A stretch of DNA of 27,101 nt from JBFKPQ01 sp041628225 (lineage in GTDB: Bacteria; Actinomycetota; Acidimicrobiia; Spongiisociales; JAENVV01). Below are positions 1 through 8,130 of this stretch, one piece after another. Both the position numbers and the translations under genes were made by a program. Position 1 is the stretch's first letter. Each line of letters begins with the position of its first letter. Location of the stretch: contig JBFKPQ010000015.1 of NCBI GenBank assembly GCA_041628225.1, forward strand, positions 1 through 27,101, in the 5' to 3' direction. The notes below the pieces were generated by a model. The model saw only the letters and a program-made list of their open reading frames with translations. It was not told the DNA's origin and did not search any database.

Positions 1-71
1 AGCAGGTTGTGCGAATCCCACACGGGGGACGCGTAGAGAAACCGTGCGGTGTACCGCAACGACAGGCGCAT
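1..71 (-). CDS. Transglutaminase-like protein, N-terminal fragment cut by window edge
   Basis: The ATG at 71 overlaps the stop of the alpha-E gene in a TGATG junction, and the frame stays open to the window edge (23 codons). The visible start reads MRLSLRYTARFLYASPVWDS and then HNLL. This resembles the beginning of the bacterial transglutaminase-like N-terminal domain, where an aromatic beta-strand is followed by a PV..S.N.L pattern. A transglutaminase-like protease or ligase is the usual third member of ATP-grasp/alpha-E clusters, which supports the call. The catalytic Cys-His-Asp triad lies outside the window, so activity cannot be judged. Confidence 0.7.
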   Translation of the reverse strand, partial: MRLSLRYTARFLYASPVWDSHNL

Positions 72-1027
72 CAGAACGCCTCGTAGCTGTGCATGAACGT
101 GGTGCTGACCGGTCGGAAATACGTCCGTTCGATTTCGGTTGTCAGCTCCAGGATCCCTTCCTCGATCTGCTCGAGGAAGTCACCGAGTTCGTCGCCCATG
201 CTCTCGAGTTCGGCGAACTCGACGTCGCTGCGGACGCGGCCGGCCAGCTTGCGAAGACTGCCGTCGGATGGCACCGTCGGGATGCGGCCGAGTACGCCGT
301 CCACCAGATTGAGGCAGTGCACGACGCTCCGTGGAAAGTCCTGCGCCTGCAGCAGGAAGGTCAGAACGCGGCGACCATCCATCGACGCCCGGTGCGCACG
401 GAGATACGCCTCGTACGCCGAGACCGACTTGAGAAGCTTGACCCACTCGGCAAAGGCCGCTTGCGCCGCGAAACCTCCCAACCGCCGCTGCCAGACACCG
501 AGCACGCGCGCGGTGATGAGCGCTCTCTCGAGCCGCTGACCTACGAGCAAGAATCGGTACCCCTCACCGCGCGGCATCGACGAATCCACCGACCCGTTGA
601 CAGCCTGGCAGGCGAACTTGACCATCTGCAGAACCTCGTAGGGCCGACCTTGCGCGGCGCCCAGGAGATCGGTGCGACCCAGTCGGAGATGGAGGTCGTT
701 GATGGCCTCCCACACCTCGACCGAGAGCCACTCCCGGGTGATGCGAGCGTTCTCGCGAGCGTGGGCGATGATCGATGGCAGCGAACCGTCGTACGCCCGG
801 TCGGCGATGAGGAGACTCCCCACCCGATCGCCCGCCGGCGTCCCCTCGGGGAGCGCGTCTTCGAGAAACAGGGTCTCGAGCAACTCCTCCCATTGCTCTG
901 CCGGGCTGCGTTCCGAACCGGCCTCGAGCACGCTGTGATACGTCACGTCGAGCAGGCGAGCGGTGTCCTCGGCGCGCTCGAGGTATCGGCCGATCCAAAA
1001 CAGGTTTTCGGCGTGCCGTGACAGCAT
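71..1027 (-). CDS. Alpha-E domain protein (DUF403 family)
   Basis: The protein has 318 residues from the ATG at 1027, which overlaps the ATP-grasp stop by one base (TGATG). An open frame continues far upstream but only antisense to or out of frame with the ATP-grasp gene, so the long extension is rejected. The N-terminus MLSRHAENLFWIGRYLERAE with following DTARLLDVTYH is the hallmark of the alpha-helical alpha-E family, and the length is typical (about 310). The biochemical role is unknown. The family is almost always next to circularly permuted ATP-grasp and transglutaminase-like proteins and has been proposed to take part in peptide synthesis or modification. Both neighbours are present here with coupled translation. 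Confidence 0.93.
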   Translation of the reverse strand: MLSRHAENLFWIGRYLERAEDTARLLDVTYHSVLEAGSERSPAEQWEELLETLFLEDALPEGTPAGDRVGSLLIADRAYDGSLPSIIAHARENARITREWLSVEVWEAINDLHLRLGRTDLLGAAQGRPYEVLQMVKFACQAVNGSVDSSMPRGEGYRFLLVGQRLERALITARVLGVWQRRLGGFAAQAAFAEWVKLLKSVSAYEAYLRAHRASMDGRRVLTFLLQAQDFPRSVVHCLNLVDGVLGRIPTVPSDGSLRKLAGRVRSDVEFAELESMGDELGDFLEQIEEGILELTTEIERTYFRPVSTTFMHSYEAF

Positions 1028-2457
1028 CAGTCCACCAGCACCCAGGTGTCCTTGGAGCCGCCACCCTGGGAGGAGTTCACGATGAGCGATCCTTCGCGCA
1101 GCGCTACGCGGGTGAGGCCGCCCGGAACCACCTCGATCCGATCGCCGGACAGGATGAACGGGCGCAAATCGATATGGCGTGGCGCCAGCTTGCGCCCGGC
1201 CAGCGTCGGGTGGGTCGAGAGCTGAATCACCTCTTGGGCGATGTACCCGCGCGGGTCTCGACGGAGCAGGTTGCCGGCCGTCTCGAGTTCCTCTGCGGAC
1301 GCTTTCGGCCCGATGACGATGCCGTAACCGCCGGCTTCGGCGACCGGTTTGATCACGAGCTGATCGAGACGGTCGAGGATCTCGTCGAGCTGGTCCGGCT
1401 CCCACGGAAGGTACGTGGTAGCGTTCGGCAGGATCGCCTCCTCGCCGAGGTAGTACTTGACCATCTCGGGGACGTACGGATAGACGCCCTTGTCGTCCGC
1501 CACGCCGTTACCGATGGCGTTGGCAAGGGTGACCGTTCCGGCCCGGACAGCCGTCATGAGGCCCGGGACACCGAGCAGGGAATCCTGACGGAACACGATC
1601 GGGTCGATGAACTCGTCGCCCACCCGCCGGTAGATGACGTGGACCCTGGTGAGACCGCTGGTCGTCCGCATGTAGACGGCGTGATCGTCGACGATGAGAT
1701 CCCGCCCCTCCACGAGCTCGACGCCCATCTGGCGGGCCAGGAATGCGTGCTCGAAGTAGGCGGAGTTGAAGACGCCGGGGGTGAGCACCACGACCGTGGG
1801 ATCGTCGATCCCGGTGGGTGCGATCGAGCGAAGCGAACGCAGCAGGGAGGCGCCGTAGTGTCCGACGGGCCGGATGCGATAGTTCGAGAACACGTTCGGC
1901 AGCACTCGCGTCATCGCCAACCGGTTCTCGAGCACATACGAAATACCGCTCGGCACCCGAAGGTTGTCTTCGAGGACGCGGTGCGTGCCCTCGTCGTCGC
2001 GAACCAGATCGATACCTGAGACGACGCACCGAGCACCGGAGCGAACCGCGATCCCTCGCGCTTGCGGCAGGTATCCCGACGACGATTCCACCAGCCAGCG
2101 CGGCACGACTCCGTCGTTGATGATCTGCTGCTCGCCGTATACGTCGTCCAGAAACGCGTTGAGCGTCCGGACCCGTTGCGTCAGCCCACGCTCGACCGTC
2201 GCCCACTCGTCTGCCGGAATGATGCGAGGCACGAGATCGAGGGGCCAGGTGCGTTCGGTGCCCTCGTCGGATCCGTAGACCGCGAACGTGATACCTTGCC
2301 GCCGAAACAGGCTCTCGATGATCCGCAGCCGTCCGTCGAGGGTTTCGGGCTCGAACTGGGTGAGACGCTCGACCAGCAGCTCGTAATGGGGACGGGGACC
2401 GTCGGGGCTGAGGAGTTCGTCGAACCCATGCGGTTCGTAGCCAACCAGGACATCCAT
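1027..2457 (-). CDS. Circularly permuted ATP-grasp protein (predicted amidoligase)
   Basis: The protein has 476 residues from the ATG at 2457, starting MDVLVGYEPHGFDEL. The open frame extends into galK, but family length is about 480 and the upstream residues are low-complexity Arg-rich read-through, so 2457 is preferred. Family marks are the EDNLRVPSGISYVLENR block, GGYGIVIGP, and the C-terminal GGGSKDTWVLVD ending. The family (DUF404/DUF407) is predicted from fold to form peptide-like amide bonds using ATP. Its start lies 13 bp after the galK stop with no clear Shine-Dalgarno, which suggests re-initiation after galK and co-transcription with the galactose genes. That linkage is unusual. Substrate is unknown. 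Confidence 0.9.
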   Translation of the reverse strand: MDVLVGYEPHGFDELLSPDGPRPHYELLVERLTQFEPETLDGRLRIIESLFRRQGITFAVYGSDEGTERTWPLDLVPRIIPADEWATVERGLTQRVRTLNAFLDDVYGEQQIINDGVVPRWLVESSSGYLPQARGIAVRSGARCVVSGIDLVRDDEGTHRVLEDNLRVPSGISYVLENRLAMTRVLPNVFSNYRIRPVGHYGASLLRSLRSIAPTGIDDPTVVVLTPGVFNSAYFEHAFLARQMGVELVEGRDLIVDDHAVYMRTTSGLTRVHVIYRRVGDEFIDPIVFRQDSLLGVPGLMTAVRAGTVTLANAIGNGVADDKGVYPYVPEMVKYYLGEEAILPNATTYLPWEPDQLDEILDRLDQLVIKPVAEAGGYGIVIGPKASAEELETAGNLLRRDPRGYIAQEVIQLSTHPTLAGRKLAPRHIDLRPFILSGDRIEVVPGGLTRVALREGSLIVNSSQGGGSKDTWVLVD

Positions 2458-2470
2458 CGTGGCGAGGACG

Positions 2471-3580
2471 TTAGCTGCTCGATTCGACCCGCACGCCGGG
2501 AGCTGCGCGCGTTTCGTACAGGGTCGGCACGTGGCCGGTCGCATCCGAGTAACCCGCCGAAGCGGCCGCGATGAAGTCGCCGACCGCATTCTCGTCGACG
2601 AGAGCAACGGCGCAGCCGGCGAATCCGCCACCGGTCATGCGGGCGCCATGGCATCCCGGATGCCGGCGCGCCACCTCGGCGATGGCATCGAGCGCCGCAC
2701 TCGACACCTCGAAATCGTCGCGCAGGCTGGCATGGGAATCATTCATGAGCCTGCCTACCTCGGCGACGTCACCCGCATCGAATGCGGCGGCCGCGGCGAC
2801 CGTCCGGGAGTTCTCCGTGACGACATGCCGGGCCCGACGCCGAAGGAGGTCGGGTAGCCCTCGCAGCATCGCTTCGTCGGCATCGCGGAGAGCCGGCACC
2901 CCGAGTCGTTCGGATGCCTCCTCGCAGGCTAGCCGGCGTTCTTCGTACTCGGAGCCGGCGAGCTGACGCCGGGTCCCGGTATCCAGGATGACGATGCGAA
3001 CGGATTGCGGGATCGTGGACTCGGTCAGATCCAGGGAGCGGCAGTCGATCAACAGGGCCCGGTCACGGCGACCCGCCGCCACGATCATCTGGTCCATGAT
3101 CCCGCACGGCACGCCGACGAAGTCGTTTTCGGCGGACTGGGCGGCGAGAGCGGCGGAGCGCGGGTCCCAGTCACGGCCGTCCAACTCGGCCGCGGCGCGC
3201 GCCACGGCCAGCTCGAGTGACGCCGACGACGAGAGGCCGGCTCCCACCGGAACGTCGGTACGGACGGAGGCATCGAACCCGGTGTGGGCGCCGACAGCTC
3301 GCAGTGTGCCTGCGATGTAATCCGACCAGTCGCCGCGCCGTTCGATCTCGAGCAGGTCGAGGTCGACGAGACCGTGGTCGTGGGAGGCGACGCTGACGAG
3401 TGGGTCGGTCCGGCGGGCGGCGGCGAGCCACGTGGCACGTTCGATGGCGATCGGGAACACGAAGCCGTCCTGGTAGTCGGTGTGGTCGCCGATGAGGTTG
3501 ACACGCCCGGGTGAGCGCACCACGAGTTCCGGCTCCCTTCCGTACCGAGCTTGGAAGTCCCTCATCACGAGGTCACGCAT
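2471..3580 (-). CDS. galK: Galactokinase
   Basis: This GHMP-family kinase (369 residues) phosphorylates alpha-D-galactose to galactose-1-phosphate in the cytoplasm, the first step of the Leloir pathway proper. The galactokinase signature GRVNLIGDHTDYQDG is at residues 25-39. The glycine/serine ATP-binding loop GAGLSSSAS is at 113-121. CGIMDQM at 159-165 carries the expected catalytic Asp163, and the third motif TGGGFAGC lies near the C-terminus. The ATG at 3580 has GGAGG six bases upstream and overlaps the end of galT by 8 bp. Length and motifs are complete. Confidence 0.97.
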   Translation of the reverse strand: MRDLVMRDFQARYGREPELVVRSPGRVNLIGDHTDYQDGFVFPIAIERATWLAAARRTDPLVSVASHDHGLVDLDLLEIERRGDWSDYIAGTLRAVGAHTGFDASVRTDVPVGAGLSSSASLELAVARAAAELDGRDWDPRSAALAAQSAENDFVGVPCGIMDQMIVAAGRRDRALLIDCRSLDLTESTIPQSVRIVILDTGTRRQLAGSEYEERRLACEEASERLGVPALRDADEAMLRGLPDLLRRRARHVVTENSRTVAAAAAFDAGDVAEVGRLMNDSHASLRDDFEVSSAALDAIAEVARRHPGCHGARMTGGGFAGCAVALVDENAVGDFIAAASAGYSDATGHVPTLYETRAAPGVRVESSS

Positions 3581-4577
3581 CGGTCACCTCCAGGGCGCGG
3601 AGCCGATCGGCGATCTCTTCGGCGGTGATGTCTCGCTGCGGTTCGGCGAGCATCTCGTATCCGACCATCCACTTCCGCACCGAAGCCGACCGCAGCAGCG
3701 GCGGGTAGATGTGTCCGTGCAGCTGCCAGTGGGATTCGTCGCCGACCGGCGCTCCGTGCCATCCCATCGAATAGGGGAACGGAACCCCGAAGACTCGGTC
3801 GTATCGACCGAGCACATCGGACAACAGCTCGGCCAGACCGTCTCTCGATCCGCCGTCGAGGTGCGCAAACGACGGCGTGTGGTCCGTCGGGACGAGGAGG
3901 AGTTCGAAGGGCCACACGGCCCAGAACGGAATGACGGCGACCCAGCCATCCGAGACGGCGACCACCCGGCGTCCGACCTCGAGCTCTTGAGAGACGTAGT
4001 CGAGCAGCAGGATCCGCCCGGTCTCGTCCAGGTGCCGGCGTTGCCGAGTGTCCTCCTTGGCCGGCTCGACGGGGAGAGCGTCACCCGCCCAGATCTGACC
4101 GTGGGGATGCGGATTGGACGCACCCATGGCGTTTCCACGGTTCTCGAAGATCTGCACCCACCGATAGGTCGCCGCCAACTCGGCGTACTGGTCGGACCAC
4201 AGGTCCACCACGGTGCGCACATCCGTCGCGGGCAGGTCGGCGAGGTCGACATCGTGACGGGGCGAGTAACAGATCACCCGACACGTTCCCGCCTGGGTCT
4301 CGGCGAGTAACAGCCCGTCATGGTTTCGGGCCGGTTCCACGTCGGGTCGAAGCGCCGCGAAGTCATTCGTGAACACGAACGTCGACCGGTAGTCCGGGTT
4401 CTCCTCTCCCCCAGCCCGAGCACTCCCCGGACAGAGATAACACGACGGATCGTGGACTGGCCTCCGGGCGGGAGGCTCGGACTCGGTGGCGCCCTGCCAA
4501 GGCCGGTTCGTCCGGCCGACCGACACCAGCACCCATTCACCGGTCAACTGATTGAAGCGGCGATGCGGCGAGTCCAT
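3573..4577 (-). CDS. galT: Galactose-1-phosphate uridylyltransferase
   Basis: GalT transfers UMP from UDP-glucose to galactose-1-phosphate through a uridylyl-histidine intermediate. From the ATG at 4577 (TGATG overlap with the GH97 stop) the protein has 334 residues. The active-site HPHGQ motif is at 157-161 with the nucleophile His159. A CxxC pair at 46/49, with His108 and His157, matches the zinc site of the E. coli enzyme. The C-terminal HGHIYPPLLRS is also characteristic. A GTG three bases upstream (4580) is an alternative start. It is coupled to galK downstream. The partner epimerase galE is not in this window. Confidence 0.96.
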   Translation of the reverse strand: MDSPHRRFNQLTGEWVLVSVGRTNRPWQGATESEPPARRPVHDPSCYLCPGSARAGGEENPDYRSTFVFTNDFAALRPDVEPARNHDGLLLAETQAGTCRVICYSPRHDVDLADLPATDVRTVVDLWSDQYAELAATYRWVQIFENRGNAMGASNPHPHGQIWAGDALPVEPAKEDTRQRRHLDETGRILLLDYVSQELEVGRRVVAVSDGWVAVIPFWAVWPFELLLVPTDHTPSFAHLDGGSRDGLAELLSDVLGRYDRVFGVPFPYSMGWHGAPVGDESHWQLHGHIYPPLLRSASVRKWMVGYEMLAEPQRDITAEEIADRLRALEVTDA

Positions 4578-6481
4578 CACGGCGCCACGACGGCGCCGCC
4601 GAACGGCGCCAGCTCGATCTCGAGCGCCCCTTCGACAGCTTCCACCTCGATGCGGCGCGGACCGTCATCACGAAACAAGCTGACGCCTTCTCCGACGAAC
4701 GCGCCCGGAATGGCAACCCGCACTGGCTGGTCGGTCCCGTTGATGGCGCCGACGTACCAGGATGCACCGGCGCGGCGTGCCACCACGACATGCGATCCTG
4801 GCGTTCCATCGAGGAACCTGGTCTCCTCCCATACCGCCGGAACGTCCCTGAGGAAACGCTGGACCGCCGAGGACTGGGCACGATATGACGTGGCCGAGTC
4901 GGCGAAGTGCTGCAGGCCCGACTCGAACACGACCGCCAGCGCCAGCTCGTGGGCGTTGGTGGTGACATGCGGAAACTGGACGTCCGAGAACGTCACCGGC
5001 GTGTAGTCCATCGGCCCGATCACGTTGCGGGTAAACGCCAGGACGGTGTTGTGCCACGGTGCCGCCTCCGGGTAATCGGCCCGGAAGTCATATTGTTCAG
5101 CGCCCGCCACGCCCTCCATGGTCATGAGGTGCGGCCAGGTCCTCGACCATCCTCGCGGCACCGTGCTGCCGTGGAAGTTGACCATGATCTGGCGGTCAGC
5201 AGCGTCGCGCAAGATGCCGAGATACAGCTCGATGCCGGCCTGCTTGTCCGAGTGGAAGAAGTCGACCTTGATGCCCGCCACACCCCAGTCGGCGAGCTTG
5301 TCCATCTCGGCCCGGCGGGTGTCTGGGTCGAACATCCGGTCGCGGGGTTGTTCGGTGACCGCGTTGTTCGGACCGCCGGAGTTGTACCAGAAGAAAGTGC
5401 CGACGCCTCGCTCCGCCGCGTAGGCCACCAACTCGGCCACGGCGGCGTCGTCGTGGACGTTCCAGTTGGCATCGACGAGTGTGTGCTCCCACCCCATCTC
5501 GGCCGCGAAATCGACAAACCGCCGAAGGCTGTCGAGGTCTCGAGGGCTGGCGTGGTCCGACCACCAGCTCCATGCCACCCGGCCCGGCCGGATCCACGAG
5601 TAGTCGCCCGACGGCGGAGCGGCGAGGGCATTGACGAAATCGCTGTTGGCGACATCCGCAGGTGTGCGGCCGACCAAAATCACGCGCCACGGCAGCTCCC
5701 ACGGAACCGAGGATCTGGGCTCACGGTCTCCGACCCCAAGTCCCTCGGCGACCTGGGGAAGCACCATCCGGTATGTGCGACCAGTCCGGTGATTCGAAAG
5801 ATGTCCACCGACGTAGTCGTCGCCGAGATCGGATTCAGCGAGGAGCACCCACACGCCGTCGAGTTCGAAGAGGGCAGGCATGTTCCAGCTCGGGACCGGC
5901 GCCGCGAGGCCGATGGGTACTCCATTCGAGTAGAGGTTTTCGTAGGCGGGGGCGAAGTAGTCGGCCGGTTGGGTCGCCTGGATCCAGGCACGCCCGTCGG
6001 CGGCCAGCGAGAACGTCGTCGCTTCCTCGAGCACGGTGGCGATATCCGGCCCGTCCGGCATCCGGTACCGGAACGCCACCCCATCGTCTGCCGCCACCAG
6101 ATCCAGTTCGAGATGAAGGCCGTCACCGTTGGCGAACGTGAGCGTTTGAAGCTGGGCGCGCAGGCGGCCGGACACGGCCTTGCCATGGAACAAGGCGTAC
6201 GGCTCGTCGACGATCTCGACGTCGGAGGCGCCAACGAAGCGGAGTCCGGCAACCAGATCGGTGTCGGCGCGCCGGACACCCAGCGCGGAGCTCTCGATGA
6301 CTTTCGACCCGAATGCCTCGACGCCGTAGATGAGAAAGCCGTCGTCGCCGAGGGCCACCGTGATGGCCGAAGTGCCATTTGGCGATCGCACGGTCCACTC
6401 ACCCACGGATTGCTCCTCCACACAGGCGGCGCCGAGCGCCAACGCCGCCACGATCAACGCTGCGAGCCATTTACCCCTCAC
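4577..6481 (-). CDS. GH97-family glycoside hydrolase lipoprotein, probable retaining alpha-galactosidase
   Basis: The 634-residue lipoprotein begins with a signal peptide and lipobox ending LGAAC, placing the lipidated Cys at 20, so it acts at the cell surface. An N-terminal beta-sandwich (about 30-280) precedes a (beta/alpha)8 barrel (about 290-530) and a C-terminal beta domain, the GH97 layout. The motif GIKVDFF places an Asp at 407, where retaining GH97 alpha-galactosidases carry the nucleophile; Glu456 or Glu462 may be the acid/base. Inverting GH97 enzymes lack this Asp, so retention is inferred. The start is GTG at 6481, the first start after an in-frame stop, overlapping the FG-GAP gene by 11 bp. 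The galT coupling supports galactoside specificity. Confidence 0.88.
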   Translation of the reverse strand: MRGKWLAALIVAALALGAACVEEQSVGEWTVRSPNGTSAITVALGDDGFLIYGVEAFGSKVIESSALGVRRADTDLVAGLRFVGASDVEIVDEPYALFHGKAVSGRLRAQLQTLTFANGDGLHLELDLVAADDGVAFRYRMPDGPDIATVLEEATTFSLAADGRAWIQATQPADYFAPAYENLYSNGVPIGLAAPVPSWNMPALFELDGVWVLLAESDLGDDYVGGHLSNHRTGRTYRMVLPQVAEGLGVGDREPRSSVPWELPWRVILVGRTPADVANSDFVNALAAPPSGDYSWIRPGRVAWSWWSDHASPRDLDSLRRFVDFAAEMGWEHTLVDANWNVHDDAAVAELVAYAAERGVGTFFWYNSGGPNNAVTEQPRDRMFDPDTRRAEMDKLADWGVAGIKVDFFHSDKQAGIELYLGILRDAADRQIMVNFHGSTVPRGWSRTWPHLMTMEGVAGAEQYDFRADYPEAAPWHNTVLAFTRNVIGPMDYTPVTFSDVQFPHVTTNAHELALAVVFESGLQHFADSATSYRAQSSAVQRFLRDVPAVWEETRFLDGTPGSHVVVARRAGASWYVGAINGTDQPVRVAIPGAFVGEGVSLFRDDGPRRIEVEAVEGALEIELAPFGGAVVAP

Positions 6482-8078
6482 TTCTCACAATTCGTAGGTG
6501 CTCGCCGGCACGAGCGTCGACGATCGACGACTCGCCATCCGGCCAGGCGACGGTCACCACCGCTTCCGTCGACCGGCCGAGACCGACGTGAATCTGGGTC
6601 GGGCCGCTCGACAGGTACCCCCGCGCGGTGCGCACGGTCCTCAGCAAGGTCTCGTCACTCGTTTCGACGGTGACCGACGACCCCACGGCCATCACGTTCT
6701 GTGTGCCGATCCATCGCAGGTCGAGCGTCAGCGAGTTCCCGCCACACACCTGGTTCTCGAAGACCATCGCCGGAGCATTGAGATTGTTGATGACGATGTC
6801 GAGGTCGCCGTCTGCGTCGAGGTCGGCCATCGCCATGCCGCGGCCACCGTCTTCCGAAGCCAGACCCCAATCCGGCATCGGCGTCATCGAGTTCCCTCCC
6901 TCATTGCGAAACACCTGGTTCTCCTCGACGAGGCTGTGGTCGGGAAGGTCGGGAAACAGCGAGTCGGCCGCCATGCCGTTGACGACGTACAGGTCACTGA
7001 ATCCGTCGTGGTCGAGATCACCGAACACCCCGGACCAGCTCCATCCGGTTGCGGTGAGGCCAAACGGATCGGCCGAGCTCTCGTAGTCGCCGTCGTTGAG
7101 TTGGAGCACGTTGGCCATCACCTGAGGATCGCCCTCGGGCGTCGGTTGGGCTTCCATGTCCTCGAAGATGGGCGCCCACGCTTCCAACGTCGCCGGGTCG
7201 TCGGTCATCGGATGCATGTCGGTAGCGAACACGTCGAGGTCCCCGTCGTTGTCGACGTCGGCTGCGTCGAGGCTCATGGTCGAAAACGTGGTTTCGCGGA
7301 AGGGTGCGGCGGCCACCCACAGGCCGTCTTGATGCAAGAAGACGGCGTCCGGTGTGAGAAGGTCGTTGCCCACCATCACGTCCGTCGATCCGTCACCGTC
7401 GAGGTCTTCGAGCAGCAGGGCGAGCGCCTGGGCTTGGGTCGCGAGGGTCTGCCGCTGATAGCCGTCTGGGGTCGCTTCGTACACGAACACCCCGCTTCGT
7501 CCGCCGAGCAGCGGCGCAAATTCGCGATCCTGGGTCAGCTCGGCGTTGTACGAGCCGGTGACGAGGTCCAGGTCGCCGTCACCGCCCAGGTCGTCCCAGG
7601 CCATCGAGTAGGCGACGGCATCGATGCCGTCGAGCGGTGTCTGCTCGAAGCCGTCCGGGGTGTTTCTCATGAGGATCGGCGTGCCGATCCCGGTCGTCAG
7701 CGCGATATCCACCCGTCCGTCACCGTCCTCGTCGACAGCTGCCAGCGCGCGGAACCGTCCTTCGATCAGGTCATCTCGTTCGAACGTCATGGAGCCCCTG
7801 TTCCAAAACACATGTGATGCACCGACCAGATTCCCCAACGCGAGATCGAGGTAGCCGTCGTCATCGAAATCGGCGACGGCCACTCCCGAACCGGTGCCGT
7901 CGAACACCGTTGTGGTCTTGTGCGGCCCACGGGTCTCATGCTCGAGGGCATGCGCGACGAACTTCCCCGAGCATGCCGACTCGGCATGAGGACGGACATC
8001 GACATCGACGCCCACCGACCCGCCTCCAACTCCACAAGCCGAGACGATCACCAAGAGCCCGACAAGAACACGCCGCAT
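6471..8078 (-). CDS. FG-GAP/VCBS beta-propeller lipoprotein with ASPIC/UnbV domain (CRTAC1-like)
   Basis: From the ATG at 8078 the protein has 535 residues, with signal MRRVLVGLLVIVSAC and lipidated Cys15. About seven FG-GAP repeats follow, each with a DxDxDG-type calcium loop (for example ADFDDDGYLDL, EDLDGDGSTDV, ADVDNDGDLDV, ADLDADGDLDI). They suggest a seven-bladed extracellular propeller. The last ~90 residues match the ASPIC/UnbV domain (VGLGRSTEAVVTVAWPDG). The family has no known enzyme activity. Its place between a sugar-binding protein and a surface glycosidase suggests a surface glycan-binding role (inference). A longer start at 8123 is possible but would give an unusually long signal n-region. 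Perfect hairpin DNA lies just upstream. Confidence 0.88.
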   Translation of the reverse strand: MRRVLVGLLVIVSACGVGGGSVGVDVDVRPHAESACSGKFVAHALEHETRGPHKTTTVFDGTGSGVAVADFDDDGYLDLALGNLVGASHVFWNRGSMTFERDDLIEGRFRALAAVDEDGDGRVDIALTTGIGTPILMRNTPDGFEQTPLDGIDAVAYSMAWDDLGGDGDLDLVTGSYNAELTQDREFAPLLGGRSGVFVYEATPDGYQRQTLATQAQALALLLEDLDGDGSTDVMVGNDLLTPDAVFLHQDGLWVAAAPFRETTFSTMSLDAADVDNDGDLDVFATDMHPMTDDPATLEAWAPIFEDMEAQPTPEGDPQVMANVLQLNDGDYESSADPFGLTATGWSWSGVFGDLDHDGFSDLYVVNGMAADSLFPDLPDHSLVEENQVFRNEGGNSMTPMPDWGLASEDGGRGMAMADLDADGDLDIVINNLNAPAMVFENQVCGGNSLTLDLRWIGTQNVMAVGSSVTVETSDETLLRTVRTARGYLSSGPTQIHVGLGRSTEAVVTVAWPDGESSIVDARAGEHLRIVRSEG

Positions 8079-8085
8079 ACGGACA

Positions 8086-8115
8086 AGGGTCCCCGCCCGG
8101 TGAGGCGGGGACCCT
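8086..8115 (-). promoter_or_regulatory. Perfect 12-bp stem-loop between sugar-binding protein and FG-GAP genes
   Basis: The arms 8086-8097 and 8104-8115 are exactly complementary (12 bp, GC-rich) around a 6-base loop. The structure lies 15 bp after the sugar-binding protein stop and 7 bp before the FG-GAP ATG, where a Shine-Dalgarno would sit. There is no T-run after the stem on the minus strand, so it is not a classic intrinsic terminator. A likely role is 3'-end protection of the abundant upstream mRNA combined with attenuation or translational dampening of the downstream genes (inference). Confidence 0.7.
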
Positions 8116-8130
8116 CCCATCATCCGTCGA

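Noticed and set aside
44..2019. Plus-strand open frames opposite the alpha-E and ATP-grasp genes
   Set aside because: They are shadows of conserved families on the minus strand and show no start signals or domain patterns.
4907..6673. 588-codon open frame on the plus strand
   Set aside because: It lies antisense to the GH97 gene, its protein is Arg/His/Val-rich without any recognisable motif, and GC-rich third positions of the real gene explain the open frame.
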